The notes beneath the pieces are model-generated. The model worked only from the letters and a program-made list of their open reading frames with translations. It did not search any database and was not told the origin of the DNA. A program made the position numbers and the translations under genes. DNA of 64,000 nucleotides from Cohnella fermenti (GTDB lineage: Bacteria > Bacillota > Bacilli > Paenibacillales > Paenibacillaceae), in NCBI RefSeq assembly GCF_004801405.1, contig NZ_SSOB01000009.1:140275-204274 (forward strand), written 5' to 3'. Below, in pieces: positions 44,500 to 53,652 of this stretch (positions within the stretch are counted from its first letter, which is position 1; every line of letters begins with the position of its first letter).

Positions 44500-44528
44500 T
44501 TGATATAAGAACATTTGTTTGGTATGAT
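44500..44528 (+). promoter_or_regulatory. Promoter of the transposase-like gene, with LexA-like site
   Basis: TTGATA and TATGAT are separated by exactly 17 nt. Inside the spacer GAACATTTGTTT (44,509-44,520) resembles the Gram-positive LexA box core GAAC-N4-GTTY, although the flanking bases do not fit. Confidence 0.6.
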
Positions 44529-44563
44529 GGAAGCACAATCCCTCTCCTGGCGGTGATCCTCTC

Positions 44564-45511
44564 ATGATCGACGACCCGATCGCTTTCGCACAGTTCAAGG
44601 AACGCTTCGCCTCCAATCAAGCCTGCATCTCGGCTTTGTTCGATGCGCGCTGGCCCGATGGCTTCCGTTGCCCTTGCTGCGGCCAAACCCGTTACTTCCT
44701 TATTCGGACCCGCAGGCTTCCCCTGTTCGAATGCGCCTCTTGCCGCCGCCAGACGTCCCTGATCTCAGGGACCGTCATGGAAGGAAGCTCCACTTCGCTC
44801 CCCCGCTGGTTCCAAGCGATCTATCTGCTCTCGCAGCCTTCCGGCATTGCGGCGACGGAACTGCGCGACATCCTCGGGGTTACCTATAAAACAGCCTGGC
44901 TCATCGCCCACAAAATCAGGCACGCCTTGTCCTTGGAGGTGGAGAGCCGCATTCTGAGCGGCAACGTCCATATTGAGCACGCCGATTATGGCCCCGCCCT
45001 CTATCTCGATGCGCGTCAGCCTTTGCTTCTTGCGGCCTCGTTGGACGAGCAGCAGCAGCCCGAGTTCTTTCGCTTCTGGCAGCCGTCGCCGGACCATGTT
45101 GAGGAGGGCTTCTTCAGGCGGATCGCCCGAGCCGGCATCGAGGCGTTCCGGACGACTTGCACGGACGGGAGTCCCGTGACGATTATTCCGCCTGCCGCCA
45201 ACCGGAGGCATCCCGCTCTTCGGGACCATCGGCGCCATGTCGAGCGTTGGCTGAACGATACGTTCTGCGGCATTCGCCCCAAGCATCTTCAGGCTTACTT
45301 GAACGAATACGGCTATCGCGCCAATCAGGCAGCGGACTTTCTTAGCCCCGGGCTGTCGCTTGGCTCCGTTCTTCGTCTGAGCGCCATCACTCCCGCCATC
45401 ACTTATCCCGAGCTCACGAAGGACCGGCCGGTCCTTTTGCCCCCGTGGCACAAGTTCGAGAGCAAGAAGAAGTGGCGGGGCAAGTGGCTTCGGTTGTATA
45501 CCGCCATTTAG
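44564..45511 (+). CDS. IS1595-like transposase homologue, probably inactive or domesticated
   Basis: 315 residues. An N-terminal zinc ribbon (FRCPCCG...CASC) and the LGVTYKTAWLIAHKIRHAL helix pair mark it as IS1595/ISXO2-like. The RNase H-like domain normally has a first Asp in a VDETYxGG-type strand; here the strand reads VHIEHADYGPALY, so that Asp is replaced. CTDGSPV retains the second Asp, and RHVERWLNDT and IRPKHLQAYLNEYGYRAN match the C-terminal part. No terminal inverted repeats or target duplications were found around it. Possibly a domesticated gene. Confidence 0.8.
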   Translation: MIDDPIAFAQFKERFASNQACISALFDARWPDGFRCPCCGQTRYFLIRTRRLPLFECASCRRQTSLISGTVMEGSSTSLPRWFQAIYLLSQPSGIAATELRDILGVTYKTAWLIAHKIRHALSLEVESRILSGNVHIEHADYGPALYLDARQPLLLAASLDEQQQPEFFRFWQPSPDHVEEGFFRRIARAGIEAFRTTCTDGSPVTIIPPAANRRHPALRDHRRHVERWLNDTFCGIRPKHLQAYLNEYGYRANQAADFLSPGLSLGSVLRLSAITPAITYPELTKDRPVLLPPWHKFESKKKWRGKWLRLYTAI

Positions 45512-45884
45512 CAGAATGACTGTTTGAGCGAGAGCGTATAGCGCCACTTTGAACTTGAACCGGCATCCCAACCCTAGTCCCCTTCATTCAGACGCACACA
45601 CCCCGTAACCGATGGGAGCACTCCATGACCATAGTTTTCATAGTGTTCGTATCCATGACCTTAGGCACACAGCCTGCAACCTCTTCGCACAACCTGCAAC
45701 TCCACCTGACAAGCATGTGACTTGCAACCTCAACCTACCGTCTGCAACCTGAACAGCCCGCAACCTGAACGGAGGGGATAAGGCACCCTTTGGGAAAAAG
45801 GGCAATAGCGCGCTGGGAGAGTATATCGATAATAATCCATATATATCCATATATTCGGCAACCGATTCGACGGGATGGCAATGA
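45512..45884. repeat. Spacer with GCAACCT direct repeats and one GTGCCTTATCCC element
   Basis: No gene. Five copies of YYNGCAACCT occur at 45,673, 45,693, 45,721, 45,741 and 45,757 (spacing 16-28 bp; the second ends in ACTC). They are followed by one inverted copy of the GTGCCTTATCCC element at 45,765-45,794. Confidence 0.7.
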
Positions 45885-45937
45885 ACAAAAAAGTCCTGCC
45901 CCCGGCCCCTGGTAACAGGGATGGAAGACAGGACTTG
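45885..45937 (-). terminator. Terminator of the marR-MFS operon
   Basis: On the minus strand AAGTCCTG pairs with CAGGACTT, with an inner CCCTG/CAGGG pairing, followed by TTTTTTG. Confidence 0.85.
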
Positions 45938-45999
45938 TTCGGAGCAGCAACCCGCCACAGTGCAGGGATGCCCTGAATTGAGTTTACCGCAAAATGAGA

Positions 46000-47508
46000 T
46001 TATGCGCGGGCAGGCTTTTTCGCTTCAGAGGCGTTCTTCTCCGAGTGATCCTTGACTGCGAAATCCTTCGCCGGCTTTGTTTTGCGGATAAAGAATGCAA
46101 GAACGAGAGCGGATACCGTCAGCCAGAAGGCATATTGGAATGCGTGATTGATGCCGCTGACCGTCGCATGGTTCGAGACGTCGAGCATGGCTGCCTTGTC
46201 GTTCTGGTCGACTTGGCCGGCAATCATCAGTTCCGTTGCAACGGACTTGGCCTTGGTCGACATAACCGTTACTAGCCATGCGGTACCGAGAGCACCGCCG
46301 ACTGTCCGGAGTGTCTGCGACATGGCGGAACCGTGCGGGTTCAAACGCTGAGGCAATTGATTCATCCCCGCCGTCTGAACCGGCATCATGAGCAGCGACA
46401 TGCCGAACATGCGGATTGTGTAAATCAGAACCATGTGCGTGTACGTTGTATCGACGGTAAGCTGAGTGAATTCCCATGTCGTCGCTGCTGTGATAAGCAG
46501 GCCGACAACGGACAGCCAGCGAGCGCCAATCTTATCGAAGATTGCACCCGTTACCGGAGACATAATGCCCATCAGGATAGCGCCGGGCAGCAGGGCGAGG
46601 CCGGACTTGATCGGCGTCAAACCAAGAATGTTCTGCATGTAGATCGGAGTCAGAATCATCCCTGCGTACATCGCCATTGTGACAAGAATGTTGATGGCCG
46701 TCGTCAGCGTAAACATGTCATAGCGGAAGACACGGAACTCGAGCAGCGGAATTTTGTTGAAAAATTCCTTAAGAATAAACAGAACCAAGGCTATTGCACC
46801 TACGGCAAGGCTGACGATAACCATCGCACTATCCCAGCCATCGTTGCCCGCTTCGCTGAAGCCGAACAGCAGGCCGCCAAAGCCGAGTGTGGACAAGATG
46901 ACGCCAAGCGCGTTCAGCTTCGGCATTGTAAGCTCGTTGACGTTCTTCATGTACTTAAGTCCGACCAGCAAGGCAATCAATGCAAGCGGCATGATGACGT
47001 AGAACAGAACGTGCCAGTGGTAGTGCTCGACGATCCAGCCCGACAGCGTAGGTCCGACTGCCGGCGCGAAGATCATCGCAACTCCCATCATCCCCATCGC
47101 TTTGCCGCGCTCTTCGACCTTAAAGATCGTCAGGACAACGATGGACATGAGCGGCATCATGATGCCGGCGCCAGCCGCCTGAATGATCCGTCCGGCCATC
47201 AGGAACTCGAAGTTGCCGGCGAAGGCACAAAATATTGTGCCGATCAAGAACAGCAGCATAGCCGTAATGAACAGTTGACGGGTCGAGAACCGACCGATGA
47301 AGTAGGCGCTAAGCGGAATAAGTACGCCATTGACGAGCATAAAGCCCGTCGTCAGCCATTGGGCGGTGTTGGTCGAGATCGCCAAATCTTCCATGATCTT
47401 CGGCAACGCCACGTTCAGGAGCGTCTGGTTCAGAAGCGTTACGAACGCCCCGAGAATAATGGCCACCATGATGGGGCCGCGTTTTAATGCTGCAACTGCT
47501 TGACTCAT
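46000..47508 (-). CDS. DHA2-family MFS multidrug efflux transporter
   Basis: 502 residues with about 14 membrane segments, the EmrB/QacA (DHA2) plan. Typical parts: LLNQTLLNVALPKIMEDL in the first helix, QWLTTGFMLVNGVLIPLSAY, and motif A-like GRFSTRQLF. Motif C (GPTLSGWIVEHYHWHVLFY) marks an antiporter. Expected to export drugs or lipophilic compounds using the proton gradient. RBS GAGGTAAAC. It follows the MarR gene by 17 bp. Codon use is similar to the neighbours but slightly less GC-rich. Confidence 0.92.
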   Translation of the reverse strand: MSQAVAALKRGPIMVAIILGAFVTLLNQTLLNVALPKIMEDLAISTNTAQWLTTGFMLVNGVLIPLSAYFIGRFSTRQLFITAMLLFLIGTIFCAFAGNFEFLMAGRIIQAAGAGIMMPLMSIVVLTIFKVEERGKAMGMMGVAMIFAPAVGPTLSGWIVEHYHWHVLFYVIMPLALIALLVGLKYMKNVNELTMPKLNALGVILSTLGFGGLLFGFSEAGNDGWDSAMVIVSLAVGAIALVLFILKEFFNKIPLLEFRVFRYDMFTLTTAINILVTMAMYAGMILTPIYMQNILGLTPIKSGLALLPGAILMGIMSPVTGAIFDKIGARWLSVVGLLITAATTWEFTQLTVDTTYTHMVLIYTIRMFGMSLLMMPVQTAGMNQLPQRLNPHGSAMSQTLRTVGGALGTAWLVTVMSTKAKSVATELMIAGQVDQNDKAAMLDVSNHATVSGINHAFQYAFWLTVSALVLAFFIRKTKPAKDFAVKDHSEKNASEAKKPARA

Positions 47509-47525
47509 CAGTTTACCTCTCTCCG

Positions 47526-47951
47526 TTATTTCTCTAATAATTTCACGATTTTATTATGGATCTCGATTAATTGCCCGGCTTCGGCTTCCTCCAATTGCAT
47601 GAGAGGCATCAATACTTGTTCGCGTCTCTCGTGCGCTTGCTGCAATAGCTCCTCCCCCTTGGAAGTCATCTTCAGAATCACGGATCTGCGATCCCGCTCA
47701 CCGCGTTCGCGAGTGAGCATTCCCAGCTTAACAAGTCGATCCACGATGCCGCTGGTTGCACTGTTGCCGATGAACAAGCATTCCGCCAACTCGGACACGC
47801 CGATCGTCGGAGATTTGTCCACAAATTTCAGCACCATAAACTGGATCGGAGTGAGCCCAAGTTCCTCAGAGCCTTTCCAGATGGCGTGGTGCATCGCTTG
47901 ATTGACAGCCCGGAACGATAAGAATAGATCCGTGATCATATTGCTATCCAT
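47526..47951 (-). CDS. MarR-family transcriptional regulator
   Basis: 141 residues from the ATG at 47,951; a GTG at 47,960 sits too close to AGGTGA. Winged HTH of MarR type: LTPIQFMVLKFVDKSP, VSELAECLFIGNSATSGIVDRL as recognition region, and ERGERDRRSVILKMTSKGEEL as the wing. Usually a repressor of the adjacent efflux gene, released by a ligand. Encoded directly upstream of the MFS gene in one operon. Confidence 0.93.
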   Translation of the reverse strand: MDSNMITDLFLSFRAVNQAMHHAIWKGSEELGLTPIQFMVLKFVDKSPTIGVSELAECLFIGNSATSGIVDRLVKLGMLTRERGERDRRSVILKMTSKGEELLQQAHERREQVLMPLMQLEEAEAGQLIEIHNKIVKLLEK

Positions 47952-48008
47952 TCCACCCACGTCACCTCTCGTCCAATAGTACGCGTGCGAATGTTTCGCG
48001 TATAGATC

Positions 48009-48037
48009 AATTTACCACTAAGATATTCACTCGTCAA
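48009..48037 (-). promoter_or_regulatory. Sigma-A promoter of the marR-MFS operon
   Basis: On the minus strand TTGACG and TAAATT are separated by 17 nt, about 60 bp upstream of marR and just after the ftsY terminator. Confidence 0.75.
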
Positions 48038-48052
48038 TCAATAATTCATGTC

Positions 48053-48096
48053 AAAAAAAGAATGGCGGCCGTCCTTGTTCAGGATTCCGCCATTCT
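48053..48096 (-). terminator. Terminator after ftsY
   Basis: On the minus strand AGAATGGCGG pairs perfectly with CCGCCATTCT, followed by TTTTTT. It ends the rnc-smc-ftsY transcript before the accessory region. Confidence 0.92.
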
Positions 48097-48163
48097 CCGC
48101 GTCTTATTCCGCGTCTATTCGCGAGTGCTGCGCATGAATGCCAGCATTCGTGTGTCCAGCAGG

Positions 48164-49177
48164 TTACTCCGTTCGGTCGTCTCCCTCGTCTGCATCGCCT
48201 TCCGAGGCAAGCCCCGCGAACAAGGCGTGAACGAATTGTTCGGCGTCGAACTGCTGAAGGTCGTCCATCTTCTCCCCGAGTCCGACGAACTTGACCGGCA
48301 AGCTCAGCTCGCTGCGAATAGCGATGACGATGCCGCCCTTGGCCGTGCCATCCAGCTTGGTAAGCACAAGCCCGGACACGCCGCTCTTCTCCCCGAACAG
48401 CTTGGCCTGCTGCAGAGCGTTCTGACCGGTCGTCGCATCAAGCACCAGGAGCGTCTCGTGAGGCGCCTCCGGGATCTCGCGCTGAATGACACGGTAGATC
48501 TTCGACAGTTCTTCCATCAGATTCGCTTTGTTCTGCAGGCGTCCCGCGGTATCGCACAGCAGAACGTCGACACCGCGCTGCTTCGCCGCTTGTACTGCAT
48601 CATACATAACGGCGGCAGGGTCGGAGCCCGCTCCTTGCTTGATCACGTCGACGCCGACGCGTTCGCCCCAAACTTGCAACTGTTCGATTGCTCCCGCTCG
48701 GAACGTGTCTCCCGCCGCCATCAGGACGGACTTGCCCTCTTGCTTAAAGCGCCACGCCAGCTTGCCGATTGTGGTCGTCTTGCCGACGCCGTTGACGCCT
48801 ACAAAAAGGATTACGGTGATGCCGTTCGGGTTCATTTTAAGCGAAGCCTGCTCGCTCGAGTCGCCCTTCAGCAGCCCGACAAGCTTCTCTGTCAAGATGG
48901 GCTGCAGTTCGGCCGGATCTTCGATCTTGCGCTTCTTTACTTCCGCACGCAGATCGTCGATCAGCTCCATGACCGTGTTCACACCGACGTCGGCGCCGAT
49001 CAGGATCTCCTCGAGCTCCTCGAAGAACGCCTCGTCGATTTTTTGCCTCCGAGAGAACAGATCGACTACCTGACCGACGAATGCGTCGCGCGTCTTCGCC
49101 AGGCCGTCCTTGAATTTATTCGTAATCGATTCGGTCTTCGACGCGATGCTCTCTCTTAATCGTTTAAAGAAGCTCAT
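48164..49177 (-). CDS. ftsY: Signal recognition particle receptor FtsY
   Basis: 337 residues with N and G domains and almost no acidic A domain, as in Gram-positives. G motifs: GVNGVGKTTTIGKLA, DTAGRLQNKANL, TKLDGTAKGG, and GLGEKMDDLQQF near the end. It receives Ffh-ribosome complexes at the membrane. RBS AGGATACCG precedes the ATG. Normally ylxM-ffh follow directly; here a terminator and 38.9 kb intervene. Confidence 0.97.
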   Translation of the reverse strand: MSFFKRLRESIASKTESITNKFKDGLAKTRDAFVGQVVDLFSRRQKIDEAFFEELEEILIGADVGVNTVMELIDDLRAEVKKRKIEDPAELQPILTEKLVGLLKGDSSEQASLKMNPNGITVILFVGVNGVGKTTTIGKLAWRFKQEGKSVLMAAGDTFRAGAIEQLQVWGERVGVDVIKQGAGSDPAAVMYDAVQAAKQRGVDVLLCDTAGRLQNKANLMEELSKIYRVIQREIPEAPHETLLVLDATTGQNALQQAKLFGEKSGVSGLVLTKLDGTAKGGIVIAIRSELSLPVKFVGLGEKMDDLQQFDAEQFVHALFAGLASEGDADEGDDRTE

Positions 49178-49222
49178 TCGGTATCCTCCAACGCCGGATT
49201 CGGTTCCGGGCGATTAATTGCC

Positions 49223-52200
49223 TTATGCCGATGCGATCATCTCTTCGCCTTCCTCCAGCTTGACGGAGACGAGCTTGGATACGCCGCCTTCCTCCATCGT
49301 GACGCCGTACAGCCGATCGGCCTCTTCCATCGTCCCTTTGCGGTGGGTAACGACGATGAATTGGGTCTGCTCGGAGAACTCGCGCATGTAATGCGCATAG
49401 CGCGCAACGTTCGCCTCGTCCAGCGCCGCTTCGACTTCGTCGAGCACGCAGAACGGAACCGGCTTCACGTTCAGAATGGCGAACAGCAGCGCGATTGCCG
49501 TAAGCGCCCGCTCTCCCCCCGACAGCAGTTGCAGGTTCTGCAGCTTCTTGCCCGGAGGCTGGGCGACGATGTCGATCCCGGTCTCGAGCGGACGGTCCGG
49601 CTCGACCAAAATAAGGTCGGCCCGTCCACCGCCGAACAAACGCGAGAATACGATAACGAAGTGCTTGCGGATCTCGTCGAACGTCGAGCGGAATCGCTTC
49701 GACATCTCCTCGTCCATCTCGCGGATGATTGCGTGAAGCTTCGACTTCGCTTCGATCAGGTCATTCTTCTGTCCGTCCAAGTATTCGAAGCGTTCGCTAA
49801 CCCGCTTGAACTCCTCAATCGCTCCGAGGTTGACATCGCCGAGCAGCGTAATCTTCCGCTTCAGCTCGCGGACCTCGTTCTGCGTCGCCGGAACGTCCTC
49901 CGGCACAGGATACTTCGCCTTCGCCCATTCGAAGCCGATCTCGTATTCCTCGCTCAGCTTGCGCAACAGGTTGTCCAGCTCGACGTCCATTCGATTGGTC
50001 GAGATCTCCGCATGACGCAATTGATCTTCGACCTGCTTCAGGCGGACGCGCTGCTCCTTCGTCTCGTTCTCCTTCACTTCGAGAACGCGAAGCCGTTCCG
50101 CGCGATCGGAACGCTTGAACTCGATGCTCTCCGTGAACTCGCGCCGGGCAAGACGCAGCTCGTTCAGCTTCTCGCGCTGGGTTGCAAGCTCCAGCTCCGT
50201 CTTCTCCGACTCCTCGGCGTTGTTCCTGAGCGCTTCGGTCAGTTGGCGCTTCTCCTGCTCAAGCCGCGTCCATTCGTTCTGGAAGCGCGCCGTCTGCTCG
50301 CTCAGCGATTGCCGATCCTGCTCGAGGCGCGCGATCTTGATCTTCAGCTCGGTCAGCGACGCTTGCAGTTCTTCCTTCGCCGTCTGGCTGCGACGGCGCA
50401 GCTCCTCGGCCTCCTTGATGTTCGCCTGAAGACGAGCCTCCTCTTCCGCGAACTTCGCGAGTCGGGCGTCCGCCTCCGCCTTCGACTGCTCAAGCGCCTT
50501 AAGCTCGCCCGCGAGAATCTCGGACTCGCCGTCCAGCGCCGCCTCGAGCTCGCCGTGCTGCTTCTCTTCGTTCAGAAGCTGCTGACGCTCGGCGAACACT
50601 TGCTGCTCGTTCATCCGCGCCCGCTCGCCCAGCTCGCGCAACTGCTCAATGCTCTGGGAGACGAGGCCCGCCTCTTTCTTCAAGTCGTCGACCCGATCTC
50701 TCGCCGCCGTCTTCGCTTGCTCCGCCAGTACGATATCGCGATCAAGCTCTTCCAGTTGACGTTGTCTGCCGAGCAGGCTGGATGATTTCTTCTGCAGGCT
50801 TCCGCCCGTCATCGATCCGCCCGGATTGACGACATCGCCATCAAGCGTAACGACCCGGTAGCGGTATTGCAGCCTCGAGGCGATCCGGTTCGCTTGCTCC
50901 AGCTTCTCGGCAATAAGCACGCTGCCGAGCAGGCTGCCGACGATTCCCGCATAGCGGGCTTCCGCCTTGACCAGCTCGGAGGCAACGCCGACATAGCCCT
51001 CAGCTTCGCCGAGAACGCGGCGATCTCCTTCGCCGATCGTTCTCGCTCGGATAACGTCAAGCGGGAGGAAGGTCGCGCGTCCGGATTGCCGCTGCTTCAG
51101 GTAGGCGATCGCGGTGCGCGAGGTCGATTCGTTCTCCATGACGATGTTCTGCATCGCTCCGCCGAGCGCGGTCTCGATCGCCGTCTCCAGATGAGCCGGC
51201 ACACCGATCAGTTCGGCGACGGCGCCGTGGACGCCATGCAGTTGACCGCGCTTCGACGCCTTGAGCACTTCCCGTACGCCATGCTGGAAGCCGTCGTAAT
51301 CGTTCTGCAGCTCCTTGATCGTATCCCGCCGGGAGACGAGAGCTTCCCGCTTCTGCTCGGCCTTGCGCACTTCCGCCTGAGCCTCCTCGAGGCTGCGCTG
51401 GACGTCCGCCGATCGAGCTCCCTCGGACACGTAACGATCCCTCGCTTCGGCGACCGCAACCGTACATGCCTGAAGCCGTGCTTCAAGCTCGTCGCGACGG
51501 GCCGCGAGCGCATCCCGCAACTCGACCCACTTCACCCGCTCCTCGGCTGATCGGCCGACGCGCTTCTCCAGCACTTCCTTCTGCTGGACGCAATAACGAA
51601 TATCGTTGCGCGCCTGCGCCATCGCGTTCATCGCGTCGAACAGCTCCGCCTTCAGCTTCTCCTCCGCATCGCTGCTGCCGTCCACGAAGCCGAGCTTCGT
51701 CTCCTCTTGCTCGTGCAGCTTCGTGAGCTCGAAGAGCTGGCTCTCGGCCTGCTCCTTGCGCGCTGCCAGTTCCTGGCCTTCCGCCGCCAGCGCGGCGAGA
51801 CGTTCTTCCGCTTGCGCCAGACTCTCGGTCAACCCCTCGCGGGTGCGCACCAGATTGGTCCGTCGCTCGGCGAGGAGCTCGGCGTAGCCTTCGCTTTTCT
51901 CCGCCTCTTCGCTTGTATGGAGCAGTTCGTCCTGAAGCTTCTCGAGCGTCTCTTCCAAGCGATGCAGCGCGCCGCGGTCCTCTTCGAGCATCGCGTCATG
52001 ACGGCTGACCTCGGTCGACAGAGCAAGCTCCTCTTCCTTCAGCTTCGTCAGCTTCTCGTTCGTCTCGTTCCATGAAGCGTGCACCGTCTCGATCTGGTGA
52101 ACGTACAGCGCGATCTCCTTGGCCTTCAGCTCTTCCTTAAACGCCTTGAACTTCTCCGCCTTCTCCGCCTGATCGCGAAGCGGCTCGATCTGCCCTTCCA

Positions 52201-52792
52201 GCTCGGTGACGAGGTCGTTGATCCGCAGCAGGTTCGCTTCGGTATCCTCCAGCTTCTTCTGCGCTTCCTTCTTGCGGGACTTGTACTTGACGATGCCCGA
52301 CGCTTCCTCGAAGATGCCGCGGCGATCCTCGGAGCGGTTACTCAGAATCTCTTCGATTCGCCCCTGTCCGATAATCGAATACGCTTCCTTGCCGATGCCG
52401 GTATCCATGAACAGCTCGGTAATATCCTTCAAGCGGCAAGGCTGCTTGTTGATCAAGTACTCGCTGTCCCCGCTGCGATGGACGCGGCGGGTAACCGTCA
52501 CTTCCGTGAAGTCGAGCGGAAGCGTCTTGTCCTGATTGTCGAAGGTGATGGACACTTCTCCGAAGTTAACCGCCTTGCGGGCGTCGCTTCCCGCGAAGAT
52601 GACGTCCTGCATGTTGCCGCCGCGCAAGCTCTTCGCGCTCTGCTCGCCGAGCACCCAGCGAATCCCGTCGGAAATATTGCTCTTGCCGCTTCCGTTCGGA
52701 CCGACGACCGCCGTAATGCCTCTTCCGAATTCGAGGGCGGTCCGATCGGCGAACGACTTGAAGCCGGCGAGTTCGATTCCTTTGAGATACAT
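49223..52792 (-). CDS. smc: Chromosome segregation protein SMC
   Basis: 1189 residues, the full length. Walker A VVGPNGSGKSN at about residue 32. Two coiled-coil arms (about 170-500 and 670-1010) flank a hinge (GVHGAVAELIGVPAHLETAI region). The C-terminal head has LLSGGERALTAIALL and Walker B FCVLDEVEAALDEAN. With ScpAB it forms the condensin ring that extrudes and segregates DNA. It lies between rnc and ftsY, the conserved Firmicutes order, with 25-45 bp gaps. Confidence 0.99.
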   Translation of the reverse strand: MYLKGIELAGFKSFADRTALEFGRGITAVVGPNGSGKSNISDGIRWVLGEQSAKSLRGGNMQDVIFAGSDARKAVNFGEVSITFDNQDKTLPLDFTEVTVTRRVHRSGDSEYLINKQPCRLKDITELFMDTGIGKEAYSIIGQGRIEEILSNRSEDRRGIFEEASGIVKYKSRKKEAQKKLEDTEANLLRINDLVTELEGQIEPLRDQAEKAEKFKAFKEELKAKEIALYVHQIETVHASWNETNEKLTKLKEEELALSTEVSRHDAMLEEDRGALHRLEETLEKLQDELLHTSEEAEKSEGYAELLAERRTNLVRTREGLTESLAQAEERLAALAAEGQELAARKEQAESQLFELTKLHEQEETKLGFVDGSSDAEEKLKAELFDAMNAMAQARNDIRYCVQQKEVLEKRVGRSAEERVKWVELRDALAARRDELEARLQACTVAVAEARDRYVSEGARSADVQRSLEEAQAEVRKAEQKREALVSRRDTIKELQNDYDGFQHGVREVLKASKRGQLHGVHGAVAELIGVPAHLETAIETALGGAMQNIVMENESTSRTAIAYLKQRQSGRATFLPLDVIRARTIGEGDRRVLGEAEGYVGVASELVKAEARYAGIVGSLLGSVLIAEKLEQANRIASRLQYRYRVVTLDGDVVNPGGSMTGGSLQKKSSSLLGRQRQLEELDRDIVLAEQAKTAARDRVDDLKKEAGLVSQSIEQLRELGERARMNEQQVFAERQQLLNEEKQHGELEAALDGESEILAGELKALEQSKAEADARLAKFAEEEARLQANIKEAEELRRRSQTAKEELQASLTELKIKIARLEQDRQSLSEQTARFQNEWTRLEQEKRQLTEALRNNAEESEKTELELATQREKLNELRLARREFTESIEFKRSDRAERLRVLEVKENETKEQRVRLKQVEDQLRHAEISTNRMDVELDNLLRKLSEEYEIGFEWAKAKYPVPEDVPATQNEVRELKRKITLLGDVNLGAIEEFKRVSERFEYLDGQKNDLIEAKSKLHAIIREMDEEMSKRFRSTFDEIRKHFVIVFSRLFGGGRADLILVEPDRPLETGIDIVAQPPGKKLQNLQLLSGGERALTAIALLFAILNVKPVPFCVLDEVEAALDEANVARYAHYMREFSEQTQFIVVTHRKGTMEEADRLYGVTMEEGGVSKLVSVKLEEGEEMIASA

Positions 52793-52817
52793 CGGTTAAC
52801 CGTCCCCTCTTCCGTCC

Positions 52818-53558
52818 TTAAGACGGTTCATGCGATCCATTCTCCCTGGCGCCGCCTTCGCCTTCCTGCAGATGCGCAAGCGCTCTCGAAGCCGCCCTCT
52901 GCTCCGCTTCCTTCTTCGAACGGCCGACGCCTTCACCGAGCCGCCGTTCTCCCACCTGCACGATCACAACGAACTCGCGGTCATGCGCAGGTCCTCTCTC
53001 CTCGATCGTTCGATACTCCAGAGGCCCGAGGCTCCATTGCTGAACCTTCTCCTGCAGCTCGGTCTTATGGTCCTTAAGCGGAAGCCGGCTCGTCTTCGGC
53101 AGATGGGCGAACAGATGCTCATCCAGGAAGCCGCGGACCACATCCAGTCCTTGATCGAGATACAGAGCTCCAACGAACGCCTCGAACGCGTCCGCGAGCA
53201 GCGAAGGCCTCGTCCGGCCCCCGGTTTGCTCCTCCCCTTTGCCCAGCAGCACGACTTGACCGAAATCGAGCGCCTCGGCAAAACGGACAAGCGAAGGCTC
53301 GCACACGATGCTGGCTCTCAGGCGGGTCAATTCGCCTTCCGGCCGATCGGGGTACATGCGGTAGAGCGTCTCGGATACCGTCAATTGAAGAACCGCATCT
53401 CCGAGAAATTCAAGCCGTTCATTATGCTGGGCCCTGGCGCCCCGCTGTTCGTTCACATAAGACGTATGGGTAAAAGCCTGCCTGAGCAGCGATACATCGC
53501 GAAAACGCAAGTTGATCCGATCCTGCAGACGCCTCATCGGCTCGCTTACCGAATTCAT
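52818..53558 (-). CDS. rnc: Ribonuclease III
   Basis: 246 residues from the ATG at 53,558 (GGGAGGTG upstream). Endonuclease for double-stranded RNA, needed for rRNA processing. The nuclease signature NERLEFLGDAVLQL is followed by the PSLLADAFEAFVGALYLDQG catalytic segment. A C-terminal double-stranded RNA-binding domain starts DHKTELQEKVQQW. The Gln-Glu-rich C-terminal tail is short. It starts the rnc-smc-ftsY block. Confidence 0.97.
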   Translation of the reverse strand: MNSVSEPMRRLQDRINLRFRDVSLLRQAFTHTSYVNEQRGARAQHNERLEFLGDAVLQLTVSETLYRMYPDRPEGELTRLRASIVCEPSLVRFAEALDFGQVVLLGKGEEQTGGRTRPSLLADAFEAFVGALYLDQGLDVVRGFLDEHLFAHLPKTSRLPLKDHKTELQEKVQQWSLGPLEYRTIEERGPAHDREFVVIVQVGERRLGEGVGRSKKEAEQRAASRALAHLQEGEGGARENGSHEPS

Positions 53559-53599
53559 CGAAGTCGCACCTCCCGCGCGGTTCTTGGATTGTTGTTCAC

Positions 53600-53634
53600 A
53601 AAAAAAGACGCAGGAGGCTCGCGCCGCCTGCGCC
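53600..53634 (-). terminator. Terminator after fabF
   Basis: On the minus strand GCGCAGGCGGC pairs with GCCTCCTGCG (one mismatch), followed by TTTTTTT. It separates the fatty-acid operon from rnc. Confidence 0.85.
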
Positions 53635-53652
53635 ACACGTGCGCGCCCAACC

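Noticed and set aside
44437..45600. Complete insertion sequence with terminal inverted repeats
   Set aside because: No inverted repeats or target-site duplications were found around the transposase-like gene.
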